Source of the DNA: Gammaproteobacteria bacterium
Lineage (GTDB): Bacteria; Pseudomonadota; Gammaproteobacteria; Nitrosococcales; Methylophagaceae
Reading direction: 5' to 3'
Length of the DNA: 64,000 bases
NCBI GenBank assembly: GCA_029248745.1
Contig: JAQWIT010000003.1
Location: forward strand, 62,001-126,000
How positions within the stretch are numbered: position 1 is the first letter of the stretch; each line of letters begins with the position of its first letter. This document shows, piece by piece, positions 38,342-48,203 of the stretch. The position numbers were made by a program, and so were the translations under genes. The notes beneath the pieces were generated by a model, which ran no database searches, was not told the origin of the DNA, and saw only the letters and a program-made list of their open reading frames with translations.

Positions 38342-39461
38342 AGTCATGACATTAGTAGGTACTCGCCCTGAATTAATCAAAATGAGCCGCGTAATTGCCG
38401 AATTAGATACGCAAGTCAATCATATTTTGGTTCACTCTGGCCAAAACTATGATTATGAACTCAATCAAGTTTTTTTTGATGATTTGGGTATTCGTAAGCC
38501 AGATCACTTTTTGAATGCTGGTGGTGATTCAGCAGCTAAAAGCATCGCTGATATTATTGCCAAGGCAGATGATGTCTTTGAATTAGAAAAGCCCGATGCT
38601 TTATTGTTATATGGTGATACCAATACCTGTTTAGCCATTATGGCAGCCAAAAGACGCAAAATACCTATTTTCCATATGGAAGCAGGCAATCGTTGTTTTG
38701 ATCAACGGGTGCCAGAAGAATTAAACCGTAAAGTGCTCGATCATTTAAGTGATATTAATTTAGTCTTAACGGAACATGCTCGCCATTATTTATTGGCGGA
38801 AGGTATTCGACCTGAAACCGTGATTAAAACGGGTTCGCATATGGAAGAAGTATTAGATTTCTATATGCCTAAAATTCAGGCTTCGACCATTCTCGACCAA
38901 GAAGGCCTTAAGCAGGATGAGTTTTTTATAGTAAGCACACATCGGGAAGAAAATGTTGATACAGAACAGAACTTACTTGATTTGTTAGAAACACTTCAAG
39001 CACTTGCTAAAACTTACCAATATCCTATTATCGTTTCTACACATCCAAGGACCAAGAAAAGGCTAGAGAGCTTGGATGTTAAAGAAGTGCATCCTTTGAT
39101 TCGTTTTGTAAAACCTCTTGGTTTATTAGATTATATTAAACTCCAAATGTCTGCTTTTTGTATTCTGTCAGATAGTGGCACGATTACTGAAGAAGCCTCA
39201 TTGTTAAATCTCCCAGCAGTGACAATTCGCAACGCACATGAGCGTCCCGAGGGGATGGATGAAGGTACTTTGATAATGAGTGGCCTCAAAACTGAAAGGG
39301 TATTGGAGTCAGTGAAAGTGATTACAAGTCAGCATAACCGTGCAGAGAGGGTGATGACATTAGTTGGAGATTACAGAGGTGGTACAGTGTCTAAGAAAAT
39401 TGTCAGAATTGTACTGAGTTATACCGATTATATTAATCGGACAGTCTGGTCTAAAGTTTAG
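38334..39461 (+). CDS. UDP-sugar 2-epimerase (FnlC/QnlB type)
   Basis: 375 residues of the WecB/UDP-GlcNAc 2-epimerase fold: TLVGTRPELIKMSRV, HSGQNYD near 34, GDTNTCLA near 97, HMEAGNRCFD near 118, STHREENVD near 203 and SDSGTITEE near 277. Coupled to fnlA, it should carry out the C2 epimerisation ending the UDP-L-QuiNAc (or L-FucNAc) route. Confidence 0.87.
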   Translation: MLKVMTLVGTRPELIKMSRVIAELDTQVNHILVHSGQNYDYELNQVFFDDLGIRKPDHFLNAGGDSAAKSIADIIAKADDVFELEKPDALLLYGDTNTCLAIMAAKRRKIPIFHMEAGNRCFDQRVPEELNRKVLDHLSDINLVLTEHARHYLLAEGIRPETVIKTGSHMEEVLDFYMPKIQASTILDQEGLKQDEFFIVSTHREENVDTEQNLLDLLETLQALAKTYQYPIIVSTHPRTKKRLESLDVKEVHPLIRFVKPLGLLDYIKLQMSAFCILSDSGTITEEASLLNLPAVTIRNAHERPEGMDEGTLIMSGLKTERVLESVKVITSQHNRAERVMTLVGDYRGGTVSKKIVRIVLSYTDYINRTVWSKV

Positions 39462-39475
39462 AAAGTCAAGTAACG

Positions 39476-40441
39476 ATGATTCTTGTGACAGGTGCGACAG
39501 GTTTTGTGGGTCAAAATCTAGTAGGTTCTCTTTTGATGAAGAATAAACCAGTTAGGGCTTGTGTACGTAGTCGATACAACAAGTATATAGAGAGTCCATT
39601 ACTAGAGCTATTTATCGTTAAAGATTTAGAACAAATAGCAAGCTGGGAAAAATCTTTACAAGATATAGAGGTTGTTATTCACACTGCGGCCCGAGTTCAT
39701 ATCATGGAGGATAAAGAGGCCAATCCATTAGCTGAGTTTCGAAAAGTAAATACCGAAGGGACTTTAAATCTAGCAAGACAAGCAGCAGAGCATGGTATCA
39801 GGCGGTTTATTTTTATCAGTTCAATTAAAGTAAATGGTGAAATGACTACAATTGGCGAGCCTTTTAAACCAACAGATAACACCATTCCCACAGATCCTTA
39901 CGGTTTATCCAAATATGAGGCTGAGCAAGGCTTATTAAGTATCGCAGACGAAACTGGTATGGAAGTCGTTATTATCAGACCACCTCTAATTTATGGTCCA
40001 GGTGTTAAAGCAAACTTTGCTTCAATGATGAAGTGGGTTTCTAAGGGAATACCATCACCCCTTGGGGCAATTGAAAATCAACGCTCTTTAATTGCCCTTG
40101 AGAATTTAACTGACTTTATTATTCATAGCATTGATCATCCCAAAGCAGCTAATGAGGTCTTTCTCATTTCCGATGATGAAGATGTATCGACAACAGAATT
40201 ATTGAGGAAAGTAGCAAAAGCATTTGGTAAGCAGACTACGTTATTGCCTATTCCGGTGAATTTAATGACATTTTTTGCCAGACTTTTTGGTAAAAAAACT
40301 ATCGCTGATCGCTTATTTAGCTCTCTACAAATTGATAGTAGTAAAGTGAGAGATTTATTAGATTGGAAGCCAGTCATCACTATGGATGAACAATTAAGAA
40401 AGACAGCAGAAGCGTACATTAAAAATGAAAAGAATCTTTGA
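39476..40441 (+). CDS. NAD-dependent sugar epimerase/reductase (WbpV/Gnu/WreQ-like)
   Basis: 321 residues. ILVTGATGFVGQNLV, VIHTAARVHIMED near 64, FISSIKVNGE near 105 and YGLSKYEAE near 142 (active YxxxK). In related loci it pairs with a WbpM-like dehydratase and an initiating transferase to make QuiNAc or FucNAc; here it overlaps the transferase gene by 17 bp. Whether it is a C4 reductase or epimerase is not decided by sequence. Confidence 0.82.
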   Translation: MILVTGATGFVGQNLVGSLLMKNKPVRACVRSRYNKYIESPLLELFIVKDLEQIASWEKSLQDIEVVIHTAARVHIMEDKEANPLAEFRKVNTEGTLNLARQAAEHGIRRFIFISSIKVNGEMTTIGEPFKPTDNTIPTDPYGLSKYEAEQGLLSIADETGMEVVIIRPPLIYGPGVKANFASMMKWVSKGIPSPLGAIENQRSLIALENLTDFIIHSIDHPKAANEVFLISDDEDVSTTELLRKVAKAFGKQTTLLPIPVNLMTFFARLFGKKTIADRLFSSLQIDSSKVRDLLDWKPVITMDEQLRKTAEAYIKNEKNL

Positions 40442-40985
40442 TCTAATACTAGCAGTGTTCGTGACTGCCATACTTTTCATTCCTATGATAACAATTGCTA
40501 TTGTTATTAAATTAACTTCTGAGGGACCAATCTTATATTGGTCAGATCGCGTTGGTCAGCATAATCATATTTTCAAAATGCCTAAATTCCGCAGTATGAA
40601 AACGGATACTCCTGCTGTTGCAACACATTTATTGGAGGATCCAAAAAGTGTATTAACACCTATTGGTGATTTCTTGCGTAAGTCGAGTCTAGATGAGTTG
40701 CCACAAATATGGAATATATTGAAAGGGGATATGAGCTTTGTTGGCCCTAGACCTGCTTTATATAACCAAGACGATTTAATTGAACTGAGAACACAGCAGG
40801 ACATTCATAAGTTATTACCCGGATTGACAGGTTGGGCACAAATAAATGGTCGAGATGAGTTATCTATTCCTGATAAAGTTGCTTTGGATCTCGCTTATAA
40901 AAAGAAGCAATCATTTTGCTTTGATTTAAAAATTCTCTATCTTACTTTTGCTAAAGTGCTTCTAAAGGATGGCGTAACTCACTAG
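40425..40985 (+). CDS. PglC-like initiating sugar-phosphate transferase
   Basis: 186 residues, the short monotopic type: a single N-terminal re-entrant hydrophobic segment (4-30), then ILYWSDRVGQ, KFRSMKTD, SSLDELPQIWNILKGDMSFVG with the catalytic Asp-Glu, and LPGLTGWAQINGRD. It transfers a sugar phosphate (likely a QuiNAc-type sugar) to undecaprenyl phosphate, starting each repeat unit. Last gene of the locus. Confidence 0.9.
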   Translation: MKRIFDLILAVFVTAILFIPMITIAIVIKLTSEGPILYWSDRVGQHNHIFKMPKFRSMKTDTPAVATHLLEDPKSVLTPIGDFLRKSSLDELPQIWNILKGDMSFVGPRPALYNQDDLIELRTQQDIHKLLPGLTGWAQINGRDELSIPDKVALDLAYKKKQSFCFDLKILYLTFAKVLLKDGVTH

Positions 40986-41077
40986 AAATGAGTTGTCACG
41001 ATACGTAATTATAGCTATGCTTCTTGTTGACGAACCAGTGAAGGTCGTCATTTACATCAATAACAAGGAGAAATGGA

Positions 41078-41347
41078 ATGAAGTTAACAAAATTTTTATT
41101 GCCAACAGTTCTGGCATTACTCTTATCACTAGGTACAGCTTTTTCAGCTGATAAAATCAATATCAATATTGCTACTCAGGAAGAGTTGCAAATGATCAAG
41201 GGTATTGGGCCTTCAACAGCGATGAAGATTGTTGATTATCGTGAAAAAGTTGGTACGTTTTCTAGCATTGACGAATTAACGCAAGTTAAAGGGATTGGTG
41301 ATAAGAAGTTGGAGAAAGTCGCTGAACAGATCACTGTTTCAGAATAA
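41078..41347 (+). CDS. comEA: ComEA-like helix-hairpin-helix DNA-binding protein
   Basis: 89 residues. A signal peptide ends near FSA-D (residue 24); the rest is a double HhH domain (ININIATQEELQMIKGIGPSTA, FSSIDELTQVKGIGDKKLEK). ComEA proteins bind incoming DNA in the periplasm during natural transformation. AAGGAG precedes the ATG by 7 bases. Single gene, ended by a hairpin. Confidence 0.9.
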   Translation: MKLTKFLLPTVLALLLSLGTAFSADKININIATQEELQMIKGIGPSTAMKIVDYREKVGTFSSIDELTQVKGIGDKKLEKVAEQITVSE

Positions 41348-41363
41348 TTACTAATATTCACTT

Positions 41364-41401
41364 AATGGCGTGGTCAGCAGATGATGGCTACGCTATTTTT
41401 G
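41364..41401 (+). terminator. Terminator after comEA
   Basis: AATGGCGTGGTC (41364-41375) pairs with GGCTACGCTATT (41386-41397) using three G-T pairs, followed by a T run. It separates comEA from the convergent glnD. Confidence 0.75.
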
Positions 41402-41402
41402 T

Positions 41403-44024
41403 TTAGTGGCTTAAGCTAATAACAAGGGCATCGTGAAGTTGTTTTTCTTGTTCTTCCTCTAGATGTTGTTGCTCAGCTGTACATATAAAAAATACATCTT
41501 CGACTTGGTCACCTAGAGTAGTCAGTTTGGCATTAATGAGCTGTACATCGCATTGTAAAAACGATTGAGCGATTGCCGAGACCAATCCTGGTCTATCGTG
41601 GGTGTGAATCTCTAAAATTGTATGATCTTGTTGTAAGTTGCTTTCAAAATGGATCACAGGTTCCGATTCAAATAACTTCATCTTACGAGGAGTATGAACA
41701 GGACAATAAGCTTCTACTTCATTTAAGCTTAATAATTGTGTCTCAATTGCACTCATGATATCTGATTGCGGATGTGCAGATTCATTGACAATAAACGTGT
41801 TAAGCAACTCACCATTCTTAGCACTATTAACCTTTGCATCTAAAATATTCAGCTGTAATTGCTCTAAAACAGAGCTTATAGCAGCAAAAACATTTGGCCT
41901 GTCTTTGGTGATAATCAGAATCTCTATGGTATCTTGCTGATCATATAAACGTGTTGCGACTAGTGTCGGTTTTGTCGGCTGTTGCAAGCGTTGCTCCGTT
42001 TGCCATACAAGGTCTTCTACACTTTGGCGTAAAAAATAATCGTCATCATAGTGTTGCCAAATATCAATTATTTGTTGCTCAGGCCATGAACGATCTTGTA
42101 ATTCGTTTAAAGCAAATTGACGTTGTTGCTCACTTTTTTCTTGGGTGCTTTTGGCCAATTCCTCATGTTGCTCTAACCATTGTTCAGTTGAATAATAGAG
42201 TTGCTTGAGCAATGAGTCGCGCCAGCCATTCCATAAATTATCATTAGTCGCTCTAATGTCTGCCACTGTAAGTAAATATAGATATCGTAACCTATCCATT
42301 GTTTGTACAGTTTGAGCAAACTTTTTAACAACATCGGGATCGTGAATATCATAACGCTGTGCCGTAGCAGACATGGATAAATGATGTCTTACAAGGAATG
42401 CCACAGTTTGCGTGTCGTCATCACTTAAACTATGCAATTTACAAAATTCATTTGCATCAGCAACACCGAGTTTACTGTGATCACCACCTCTACCTTTAGC
42501 GATATCATGAAAAAGGCCAGCTATATAGAGCAGTTCTGGTTTAGGAAGTTGATAAAAAACCTTACTACATAATGAAAATTCATCTTTATATTCTTCACAT
42601 GAAAAACGGCGTAAGTTTCGTACCAAAAACAGGGTGTGTTCATCGACGGTGTATGTATGGAAAAGGTCGTGCTGCATTTGGCCAACAATTTGTCCAAAAG
42701 CAGGTAAATAAGCACCCAGTACCCCAAGCTGATTCATACGGCGGAATTCGTGCGTAATGCCTTTGGGTTGACGTATGATTTCCATAAATAAACTACGGTT
42801 TCTAATATCAGCTCGGAAATGATGATTAATGAGATGTATATGTGCGTGCAATTGTCTGATGGTGTTAGCACGAACCCCTTTTATTGCGGGGTGCTGTTGC
42901 AAAATAAGGAACAGCTCTAACATTGCATATGGGTAAAAGGCGAAAATACCGGGGTTGATGGTTTCTAAGTAGCCGTTATGTACTTGGAAGCGACTATTGA
43001 TAGTGTCTATGGCTCGTGGCTCATCAGCTAGAATAATGTTTTCTAAAAATAGCTGTGCTAATAATTCATTCATTTGACCTATAGACCGAGCACAAAGATA
43101 ATAATCTTTCATAAAATATTCGACGGCTAGGCGCTTCTCATCATCTTGATAGCCAAGTTGTTGAGCCAGCTCACGCTGATAGTCAATCATGAGTTTTTCT
43201 TGTTTGCGCCCAGCCTGTGTGTGCAAGACAAAACGAACGCGCCATAAAAAGTGTTGTGCTTGTTCTAGCGCGGTATATTCATTATTTTCTAAAAAACCTT
43301 TTTGATACAGACCGTAAAGATCTGTCACTGCAAAATGCTGTAGGGCGATCCAGTTAATGACTTGCATATCTCTCAGTCCGCCTGGTGATTCTTTTATATT
43401 GGGTTCGAGATTATTTGCGGTATCATTAAATTTCAAATGGCGCTGCTTTTGCTCATCGAGTTTAGCTTGATAGAAGCGTTTTTCATCCCATGTTTTATTA
43501 GTCACAGTGAGTAACTGTAATGATGTGAAAAGGGAAGGTAGACCGGCTAGTAGGCGAGTTTCAAGTAAATTTGTGGCAATGGTAATATCACTTTCAGCTT
43601 GTTCCCTACATTCACGTAAGGTACGCACGCTATGGCCTATTTCCAGGCCGACATCCCATAGTGTTGTTAAAAAATGTGATAGTTGTTCTGGAGGTTGGTC
43701 AGAGACTGACTCATCCAATAAGATAAGCAAATCAATATCCGAATAAGGATGTAATTCACCGCGGCCATAGCCACCGACTGCAAGCAAACTGATTGGGCAG
43801 TCGATATCAATATAATGATGCCAAAGGCATTGTAATACTTCATCTACAAAATGTGACCGTAGATGGATAAGTTCGACTATATCAAGGCCGCTTTCAAACT
43901 GCTGTTGAATATAGTCCTGACCAACTTTGAGTGCATCTCGAAAAATACTAGGCTCGTTGTCAGTTCTGTCTAACTGTTGATTTTCAGCAACTTCCCAGAG
44001 TGAGCACGACTCTTTTGTTAGCAT
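41403..44024 (-). CDS. glnD: PII uridylyltransferase / uridylyl-removing enzyme GlnD
   Basis: 873 residues. Nucleotidyltransferase motif VGGYGRGELHPYSDIDLL near 85, HD domain with LFHDIAKGRGGDHSKLG near 500 (HTLFLVRNL before it), and two ACT domains (about 690-770 and 800-870) that sense glutamine. It uridylylates PII in low nitrogen, feeding the NtrB/NtrC cascade whose target sites appear before amt at 58887-58931. It follows map by 6 bp. Confidence 0.96.
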   Translation of the reverse strand: MLTKESCSLWEVAENQQLDRTDNEPSIFRDALKVGQDYIQQQFESGLDIVELIHLRSHFVDEVLQCLWHHYIDIDCPISLLAVGGYGRGELHPYSDIDLLILLDESVSDQPPEQLSHFLTTLWDVGLEIGHSVRTLRECREQAESDITIATNLLETRLLAGLPSLFTSLQLLTVTNKTWDEKRFYQAKLDEQKQRHLKFNDTANNLEPNIKESPGGLRDMQVINWIALQHFAVTDLYGLYQKGFLENNEYTALEQAQHFLWRVRFVLHTQAGRKQEKLMIDYQRELAQQLGYQDDEKRLAVEYFMKDYYLCARSIGQMNELLAQLFLENIILADEPRAIDTINSRFQVHNGYLETINPGIFAFYPYAMLELFLILQQHPAIKGVRANTIRQLHAHIHLINHHFRADIRNRSLFMEIIRQPKGITHEFRRMNQLGVLGAYLPAFGQIVGQMQHDLFHTYTVDEHTLFLVRNLRRFSCEEYKDEFSLCSKVFYQLPKPELLYIAGLFHDIAKGRGGDHSKLGVADANEFCKLHSLSDDDTQTVAFLVRHHLSMSATAQRYDIHDPDVVKKFAQTVQTMDRLRYLYLLTVADIRATNDNLWNGWRDSLLKQLYYSTEQWLEQHEELAKSTQEKSEQQRQFALNELQDRSWPEQQIIDIWQHYDDDYFLRQSVEDLVWQTEQRLQQPTKPTLVATRLYDQQDTIEILIITKDRPNVFAAISSVLEQLQLNILDAKVNSAKNGELLNTFIVNESAHPQSDIMSAIETQLLSLNEVEAYCPVHTPRKMKLFESEPVIHFESNLQQDHTILEIHTHDRPGLVSAIAQSFLQCDVQLINAKLTTLGDQVEDVFFICTAEQQHLEEEQEKQLHDALVISLSH

Positions 44025-44030
44025 TTGATG

Positions 44031-44798
44031 TTATAAGACCTCGTCTTCACGACGTGTCAAGATCTCATGACCATCTTCGGTGACTAAAATAGTGTGTTCC
44101 CATTGAGCTGATAATGAGCGATCTTTTGTGACAACCGTCCAGCCATCTGGTAGCTGTTTAATATGACGCTTACCTGCATTGACCATTGGCTCAATAGTAA
44201 ATGTCATCCCAGCCTCTAATGTGAGTCCTGTATCAGGACTGCCATAATGGAGTACTTGAGGATCTTCATGAAAAACACGACCGATGCCATGGCCACAGTA
44301 TTCGCGAACAATTGAAAAACGCTCTTTTTCAGCATGTTGCTGAATGGCATGGCCAATATCACCCAGACGAATATCAGGTTTAACCATCGCTATTCCAACC
44401 AGCATTGCTTCACGTGCATTTTCGGTGAGTCTTTTAGCCATGATCGATGTTTTGCCAATGTGAAACATTTTACTGGTGTCACCGTGGAACTCATCTTTAA
44501 TAACGGTAATATCAATATTGATAATATCGCCATCCTTTAATTTCTTACTACCGGGGATACCGTGACAGATAACGTGGTTAACTGATGTACAAATAGACTT
44601 CGGAAAACCATGGTAATTGAGTGGGGCAGGGATGGCATCTTGCTCGTTAACTATATAATTATGACAAATTTCATCTAGTTCATCGGTGGTGATACCTGCC
44701 TTAACATAAGGTTCAATCATCATTAGAACTTCAGCAGCTAGGCGACCAGCAACACGCATTTTTTCTATTTCTTCGGGTGTCTTAATACTGACGGCCAT
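44031..44798 (-). CDS. map: Methionine aminopeptidase, type I
   Basis: 255 residues. Metal-binding Asp/His/Glu motifs: INIDITVIKDEFHGDTSKMF near 93-108, YCGHGIGRVFHE near 170, TFTIEPMVN near 201 and WEHTILVTEDG near 233. Removes N-terminal Met. Divergent from rpsB, as in E. coli. Confidence 0.97.
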   Translation of the reverse strand: MAVSIKTPEEIEKMRVAGRLAAEVLMMIEPYVKAGITTDELDEICHNYIVNEQDAIPAPLNYHGFPKSICTSVNHVICHGIPGSKKLKDGDIINIDITVIKDEFHGDTSKMFHIGKTSIMAKRLTENAREAMLVGIAMVKPDIRLGDIGHAIQQHAEKERFSIVREYCGHGIGRVFHEDPQVLHYGSPDTGLTLEAGMTFTIEPMVNAGKRHIKQLPDGWTVVTKDRSLSAQWEHTILVTEDGHEILTRREDEVL

Positions 44799-44870
44799 TG
44801 TCTGTCATATCCTGCTTAGTTAATTAGATTTAGTGTGAGGATGTATAGTTTGCCGTAAAATGGTTAAAAC

Positions 44871-44921
44871 AACCAGAAAATGATTTTTATTATCATTTTT
44901 AATAAAGCTTATTTTCTGGTT
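44871..44921. repeat. Nested inverted repeat between map and rpsB
   Basis: AACCAGAAAAT (44871-44881) is an exact inverted match of ATTTTCTGGTT (44911-44921); inside it a shorter AAAATGAT/ATCATTTT pair occurs. It lies between the map start and the rpsB promoter. Function unknown; could be an operator or an RNA hairpin of either transcript. Confidence 0.6.
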
Positions 44922-44951
44922 TTGTATGAGACAGAGATAGTTTCTATCTAA

Positions 44952-44980
44952 TTGTTTTTATCTCTTTTTTGTGGTATAAA
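44952..44980 (+). promoter_or_regulatory. Promoter of rpsB-tsf
   Basis: TTGTTT (44952-44957), 17-bp spacer, TATAAA (44975-44980), followed by a GC-rich start region (TTGCGCC) as expected of a stringently controlled promoter. Confidence 0.75.
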
Positions 44981-44987
44981 ATTTGCG

Positions 44988-45110
44988 CCTGTTTAGGCAA
45001 AAATCACACATGCACCGACACAAGTTTCGGGGTGCTAACTGCTCGTCAGTTTAGTCGATACTTGGGGTGTGTGGAGGTTTAACCCCGATTTTTATTATAA
45101 GGTTTTATTA
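44988..45110 (+). ncRNA. rpsB leader, probable S2 autoregulatory element
   Basis: The ~120-nt leader has paired segments: CACAC (45006-45010) can pair with GTGTG in the GGGTGTGTGG run near 45066-45075, GCACC/GGGTGC forms a hairpin around the ACAAG loop, and a GGGGTTAAA-type segment pairs ahead of the start. gamma-Proteobacterial rpsB leaders of this kind bind S2 and repress rpsB-tsf; the match is by position and foldability. Confidence 0.6.
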
Positions 45111-45112
45111 AA

Positions 45113-45868
45113 ATGGCAAAAACAACTATGCGCCAAATGCTAGAAGCAGGCGTACACTTTGGACACCAAACACGTTATTGGAACCCAAAAATGGCTCCAT
45201 TTATTTTTGGTAAACGTAACAATATTCATATTATTAATCTTGAGCAAAGCCTTCCTATGTTCAACGATGCATTAAACTTCATTGGCAAACTGGCATCTAA
45301 AAAAGGCCGTATTTTGTTTGTAGGAACAAAACGTGCAGCTCAAGATGCGATTCGCGAAGATGCAGAAAGAGCAGCAATGCCTTATGTTAATCGTCGTTGG
45401 TTAGGCGGTATGTTGACTAATTATCAAACAGTTCGTCAATCAATCAAACGTCTAGACAGCATCCAAGAAATGATGGATTCTGGCAAAGTAGAAGGCTTGA
45501 AAAAGAAAGAAATTCTAACGTTAACGCGTGAACAAGAAAAATTAGAAAAGAGTATCGGTGGCATCTGTAAAATGGGCGGTTTGCCAGATGCTTTATTTGT
45601 AATTGATGTCGATCACGAGCGTATTGCAATTAAAGAAGCCAATAACCTGGGCATTCCTGTTGTTGCGGTAGTCGATAGTAATAGTAATCCAGATGGTGTT
45701 GATTACGTCATCCCTGGCAACGACGATTCAATGCGTGCAATTAAACTGTACACAATGAGTATGGCAGATGCCATTTTAGAAGGGCGTGCATCAGTTGCCA
45801 CTGGTGAAGCTGAAGAAGAACTTGTAGAAGTTGTGGCTGAAGAAACAACAGAAGAAGCTGCAGAGTAA
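45113..45868 (+). CDS. rpsB: 30S ribosomal protein S2
   Basis: 251 residues. [40 protein letters not shown] and [19 protein letters not shown] are S2 signatures, with an acidic Glu-rich tail. S2 is added late to the 30S body and anchors S1. First of the rpsB-tsf operon. Confidence 0.98.
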   Translation: MAKTTMRQMLEAGVHFGHQTRYWNPKMAPFIFGKRNNIHIINLEQSLPMFNDALNFIGKLASKKGRILFVGTKRAAQDAIREDAERAAMPYVNRRWLGGMLTNYQTVRQSIKRLDSIQEMMDSGKVEGLKKKEILTLTREQEKLEKSIGGICKMGGLPDALFVIDVDHERIAIKEANNLGIPVVAVVDSNSNPDGVDYVIPGNDDSMRAIKLYTMSMADAILEGRASVATGEAEEELVEVVAEETTEEAAE

Positions 45869-45888
45869 CTTCTTTTTAAATGAAGCAG

Positions 45889-45914
45889 CAGGCTCGCTAT
45901 AGTTAGCGGGCCTG
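45889..45914 (+). promoter_or_regulatory. Hairpin between rpsB and tsf
   Basis: CAGGCTCGCTA pairs with TAGCGGGCCTG (one internal mismatch), 4-base loop, without a T run. Likely an attenuator or mRNA-processing hairpin rather than a full terminator; it would let tsf be expressed at a lower level than rpsB. Confidence 0.5.
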
Positions 45915-45990
45915 TGTTGTATATATGGTTACAGATGTTGGGTTTGAAACAATAAATATAGATAAAATAAGTCAAATTGAAGGGTGAGAA

Positions 45991-46872
45991 ATGGCTATTA
46001 CAGCGGCATTAGTAAAAGAACTTCGTGAGCGCACAGGCTCGGGAATGATGGAATGTAAGAAAGCATTAGTAGAATCTAACGGTGATATTGATGTTGCAAT
46101 TGAAACAATGCGTAAAGCAGGTTTGGCAAAAGCGGATAAGAAGTCTGACCGTGTAGCAGCAGAAGGTGTGATTGCAATTGAAACAAGTGCAGATGGCAAA
46201 AATGCTGTGATGCTTGAAGTGAATTCAGAAACAGACTTTGTGGCTAAAGCAGATGACTTTATAAATTTTGTGGCGCAAGTAGGTAAAGTCGTATTAGATA
46301 AAAGTCCAGCAGATGTTGACGCCATGATGGCATTACCGTTTGATGGTGGTGAGAGTATTGATACAGCTCGCCAAGCGTTGATTGCGAAAATTGGCGAAAA
46401 CATTCAAATTCGTCGTTTTTCAATGATGAGCGTTGAAGATGGTGTTATCGGTTCTTACCGTCATGGTGACCGCATTGGTAGCATGGTCACAATTTCTGGT
46501 GGTGACATGACATTGGCAAAAGACATTGCAATGCATGTTGCTGCAAGTCGACCTCAGGCGATTTCAGGTGCAGACTTACCATCTGATTTACTTGATAAAG
46601 AACGTGATATTGTGGCAACACAAGCACGTGACAGCGGTAAACCAGAAGCCATTATCGAGAAAATGGTCGAAGGTCGTATGAAAAAATTCGTTAATGAAAT
46701 TAGCCTATTAGGTCAAAGCTTCGTAAAAGACCCTGATGTTACTGTTGAAAAACTAGTGGCAAATGCCGGCGCAACAGTGAGTGAATTTGCTTTCTTCGAA
46801 GTTGGCGAAGGCATTGAGAAAAAAGAAGATAACTTCGCTGAAGAAGTGATGGCTCAGGCGCGAGGAAACTAA
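45991..46872 (+). CDS. tsf: Elongation factor Ts
   Basis: 293 residues. The N-terminal UBA-like domain [21 protein letters not shown] and the core motif [12 protein letters not shown] are diagnostic. It recycles EF-Tu-GDP to EF-Tu-GTP. GGGTGAGAA precedes the ATG. Confidence 0.98.
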   Translation: MAITAALVKELRERTGSGMMECKKALVESNGDIDVAIETMRKAGLAKADKKSDRVAAEGVIAIETSADGKNAVMLEVNSETDFVAKADDFINFVAQVGKVVLDKSPADVDAMMALPFDGGESIDTARQALIAKIGENIQIRRFSMMSVEDGVIGSYRHGDRIGSMVTISGGDMTLAKDIAMHVAASRPQAISGADLPSDLLDKERDIVATQARDSGKPEAIIEKMVEGRMKKFVNEISLLGQSFVKDPDVTVEKLVANAGATVSEFAFFEVGEGIEKKEDNFAEEVMAQARGN

Positions 46873-46876
46873 AACG

Positions 46877-47602
46877 ATGTCTGAAACGGGAAAACAGCCG
46901 GTGTACAAACGTGTGCTACTAAAATTAAGTGGTGAAGCGTTAATGGGGGATGCTGATTATGGCATTCAGCCAGAGGTGATATCCCGTTTTGCTAAAGAAA
47001 TTGCCGAGCTCAGTACGCAAGGTATTGAGCTCGGTATCGTTATTGGTGGTGGTAATATTTTTCGTGGGGCTGGCTTAGCAGCCAGCGGTATGGATCGTGT
47101 TAGCGGGGATCATATGGGCATGTTAGCAACGGTAATGAATGCTTTAGCATTACAAGATGCTATTGAGCAGCAAGGCCGTTTTTGTCGTGTGATGTCAGCG
47201 ATTCGAATTAATGAAGTTTGTGAAGATTATTTACGTCGTCGTGCTATTCGACACCTTGAAAAAGGCCGTGTGGTGATATTTGCTGCAGGTACAGGGAGTC
47301 CATTTTTTACAACAGATTCTGCTGCTAGCTTGCGTGCTGTTGAAATTGGTGCAGACCTCATGCTCAAGGCAACGCAAGTGAATGGTGTCTATAGTGCAGA
47401 CCCAAAAACCAATCCAAAAGCGACGCGCTATACTGAATTAACATACGATGAGGTGATTAATAAACGCTTGGCCGTAATGGACACGACAGCAGTGGTGATG
47501 TGTCAAGAACAAAAAATGCCATTGAGAGTGTTTAATGTACATAACGTAGGTAACCTGACCAAAATTATCTATGGTGAAGAAATCGGTACACTAGTTAAAT
47601 AA
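46877..47602 (+). CDS. pyrH: UMP kinase
   Basis: 241 residues. [15 protein letters not shown] near 10, [12 protein letters not shown] near 53, and [17 protein letters not shown] near 136. It phosphorylates UMP to UDP; hexameric, GTP-activated and UTP-inhibited in the family. 4 bp after tsf. Confidence 0.98.
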   Translation: MSETGKQPVYKRVLLKLSGEALMGDADYGIQPEVISRFAKEIAELSTQGIELGIVIGGGNIFRGAGLAASGMDRVSGDHMGMLATVMNALALQDAIEQQGRFCRVMSAIRINEVCEDYLRRRAIRHLEKGRVVIFAAGTGSPFFTTDSAASLRAVEIGADLMLKATQVNGVYSADPKTNPKATRYTELTYDEVINKRLAVMDTTAVVMCQEQKMPLRVFNVHNVGNLTKIIYGEEIGTLVK

Positions 47603-47624
47603 AAATCAGTTGTAGGAATCAACC

Positions 47625-48182
47625 ATGATTGAAGATATTAAAAAAGATGCAGCCGAAAGAATGCAAAAAAGTGTAGCCGCATTGGGTAACGCGATGGCTA
47701 AAATTCGTGCTGGTCGTGCTCATACCAGTTTATTAGATCACGTTGTTGTCCCTTATTACGGTTCTGATGTTGCATTAAGCCAAGTGGCCAATGTGGGGAT
47801 CGAAGATTCAAGGACTTTAACAGTCACGCCGTGGGAAAAACCAATGCTGTCGGTCATTGAAAAAGCGATCATGACATCAGATTTGGGTGTCAACCCTAAT
47901 AGTGCTGGCATGACGATCAGAATCCCCATTCCACCCTTAACTGAAGAGCGTCGCCGTGATTTGGTTAAAGTAGCTAAATCAGAAGCAGAAGGTGCCCGTG
48001 TCGCGGTACGCAATATTCGTCGTGATGCCAACAGCACACTGAAAGAGTTATTAAAAGAAAAAGAAATCTCAGAAGACGAAGAGCGCGGTGCCGAAGAAGT
48101 CGTCCAAAAATTAACCGATGATGTTATTAAGCAAGTAGAACAAGTGCTCGCAGATAAAGAAGCAGACTTAATGGAAGTGTAA
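47625..48182 (+). CDS. frr: Ribosome recycling factor
   Basis: 185 residues, normal length. [25 protein letters not shown]-type core ([15 protein letters not shown]) and [19 protein letters not shown]. With EF-G it splits post-termination ribosomes. Confidence 0.98.
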   Translation: MIEDIKKDAAERMQKSVAALGNAMAKIRAGRAHTSLLDHVVVPYYGSDVALSQVANVGIEDSRTLTVTPWEKPMLSVIEKAIMTSDLGVNPNSAGMTIRIPIPPLTEERRRDLVKVAKSEAEGARVAVRNIRRDANSTLKELLKEKEISEDEERGAEEVVQKLTDDVIKQVEQVLADKEADLMEV

Positions 48183-48203
48183 CGCCAGTTACCTTCAACG
48201 ATT

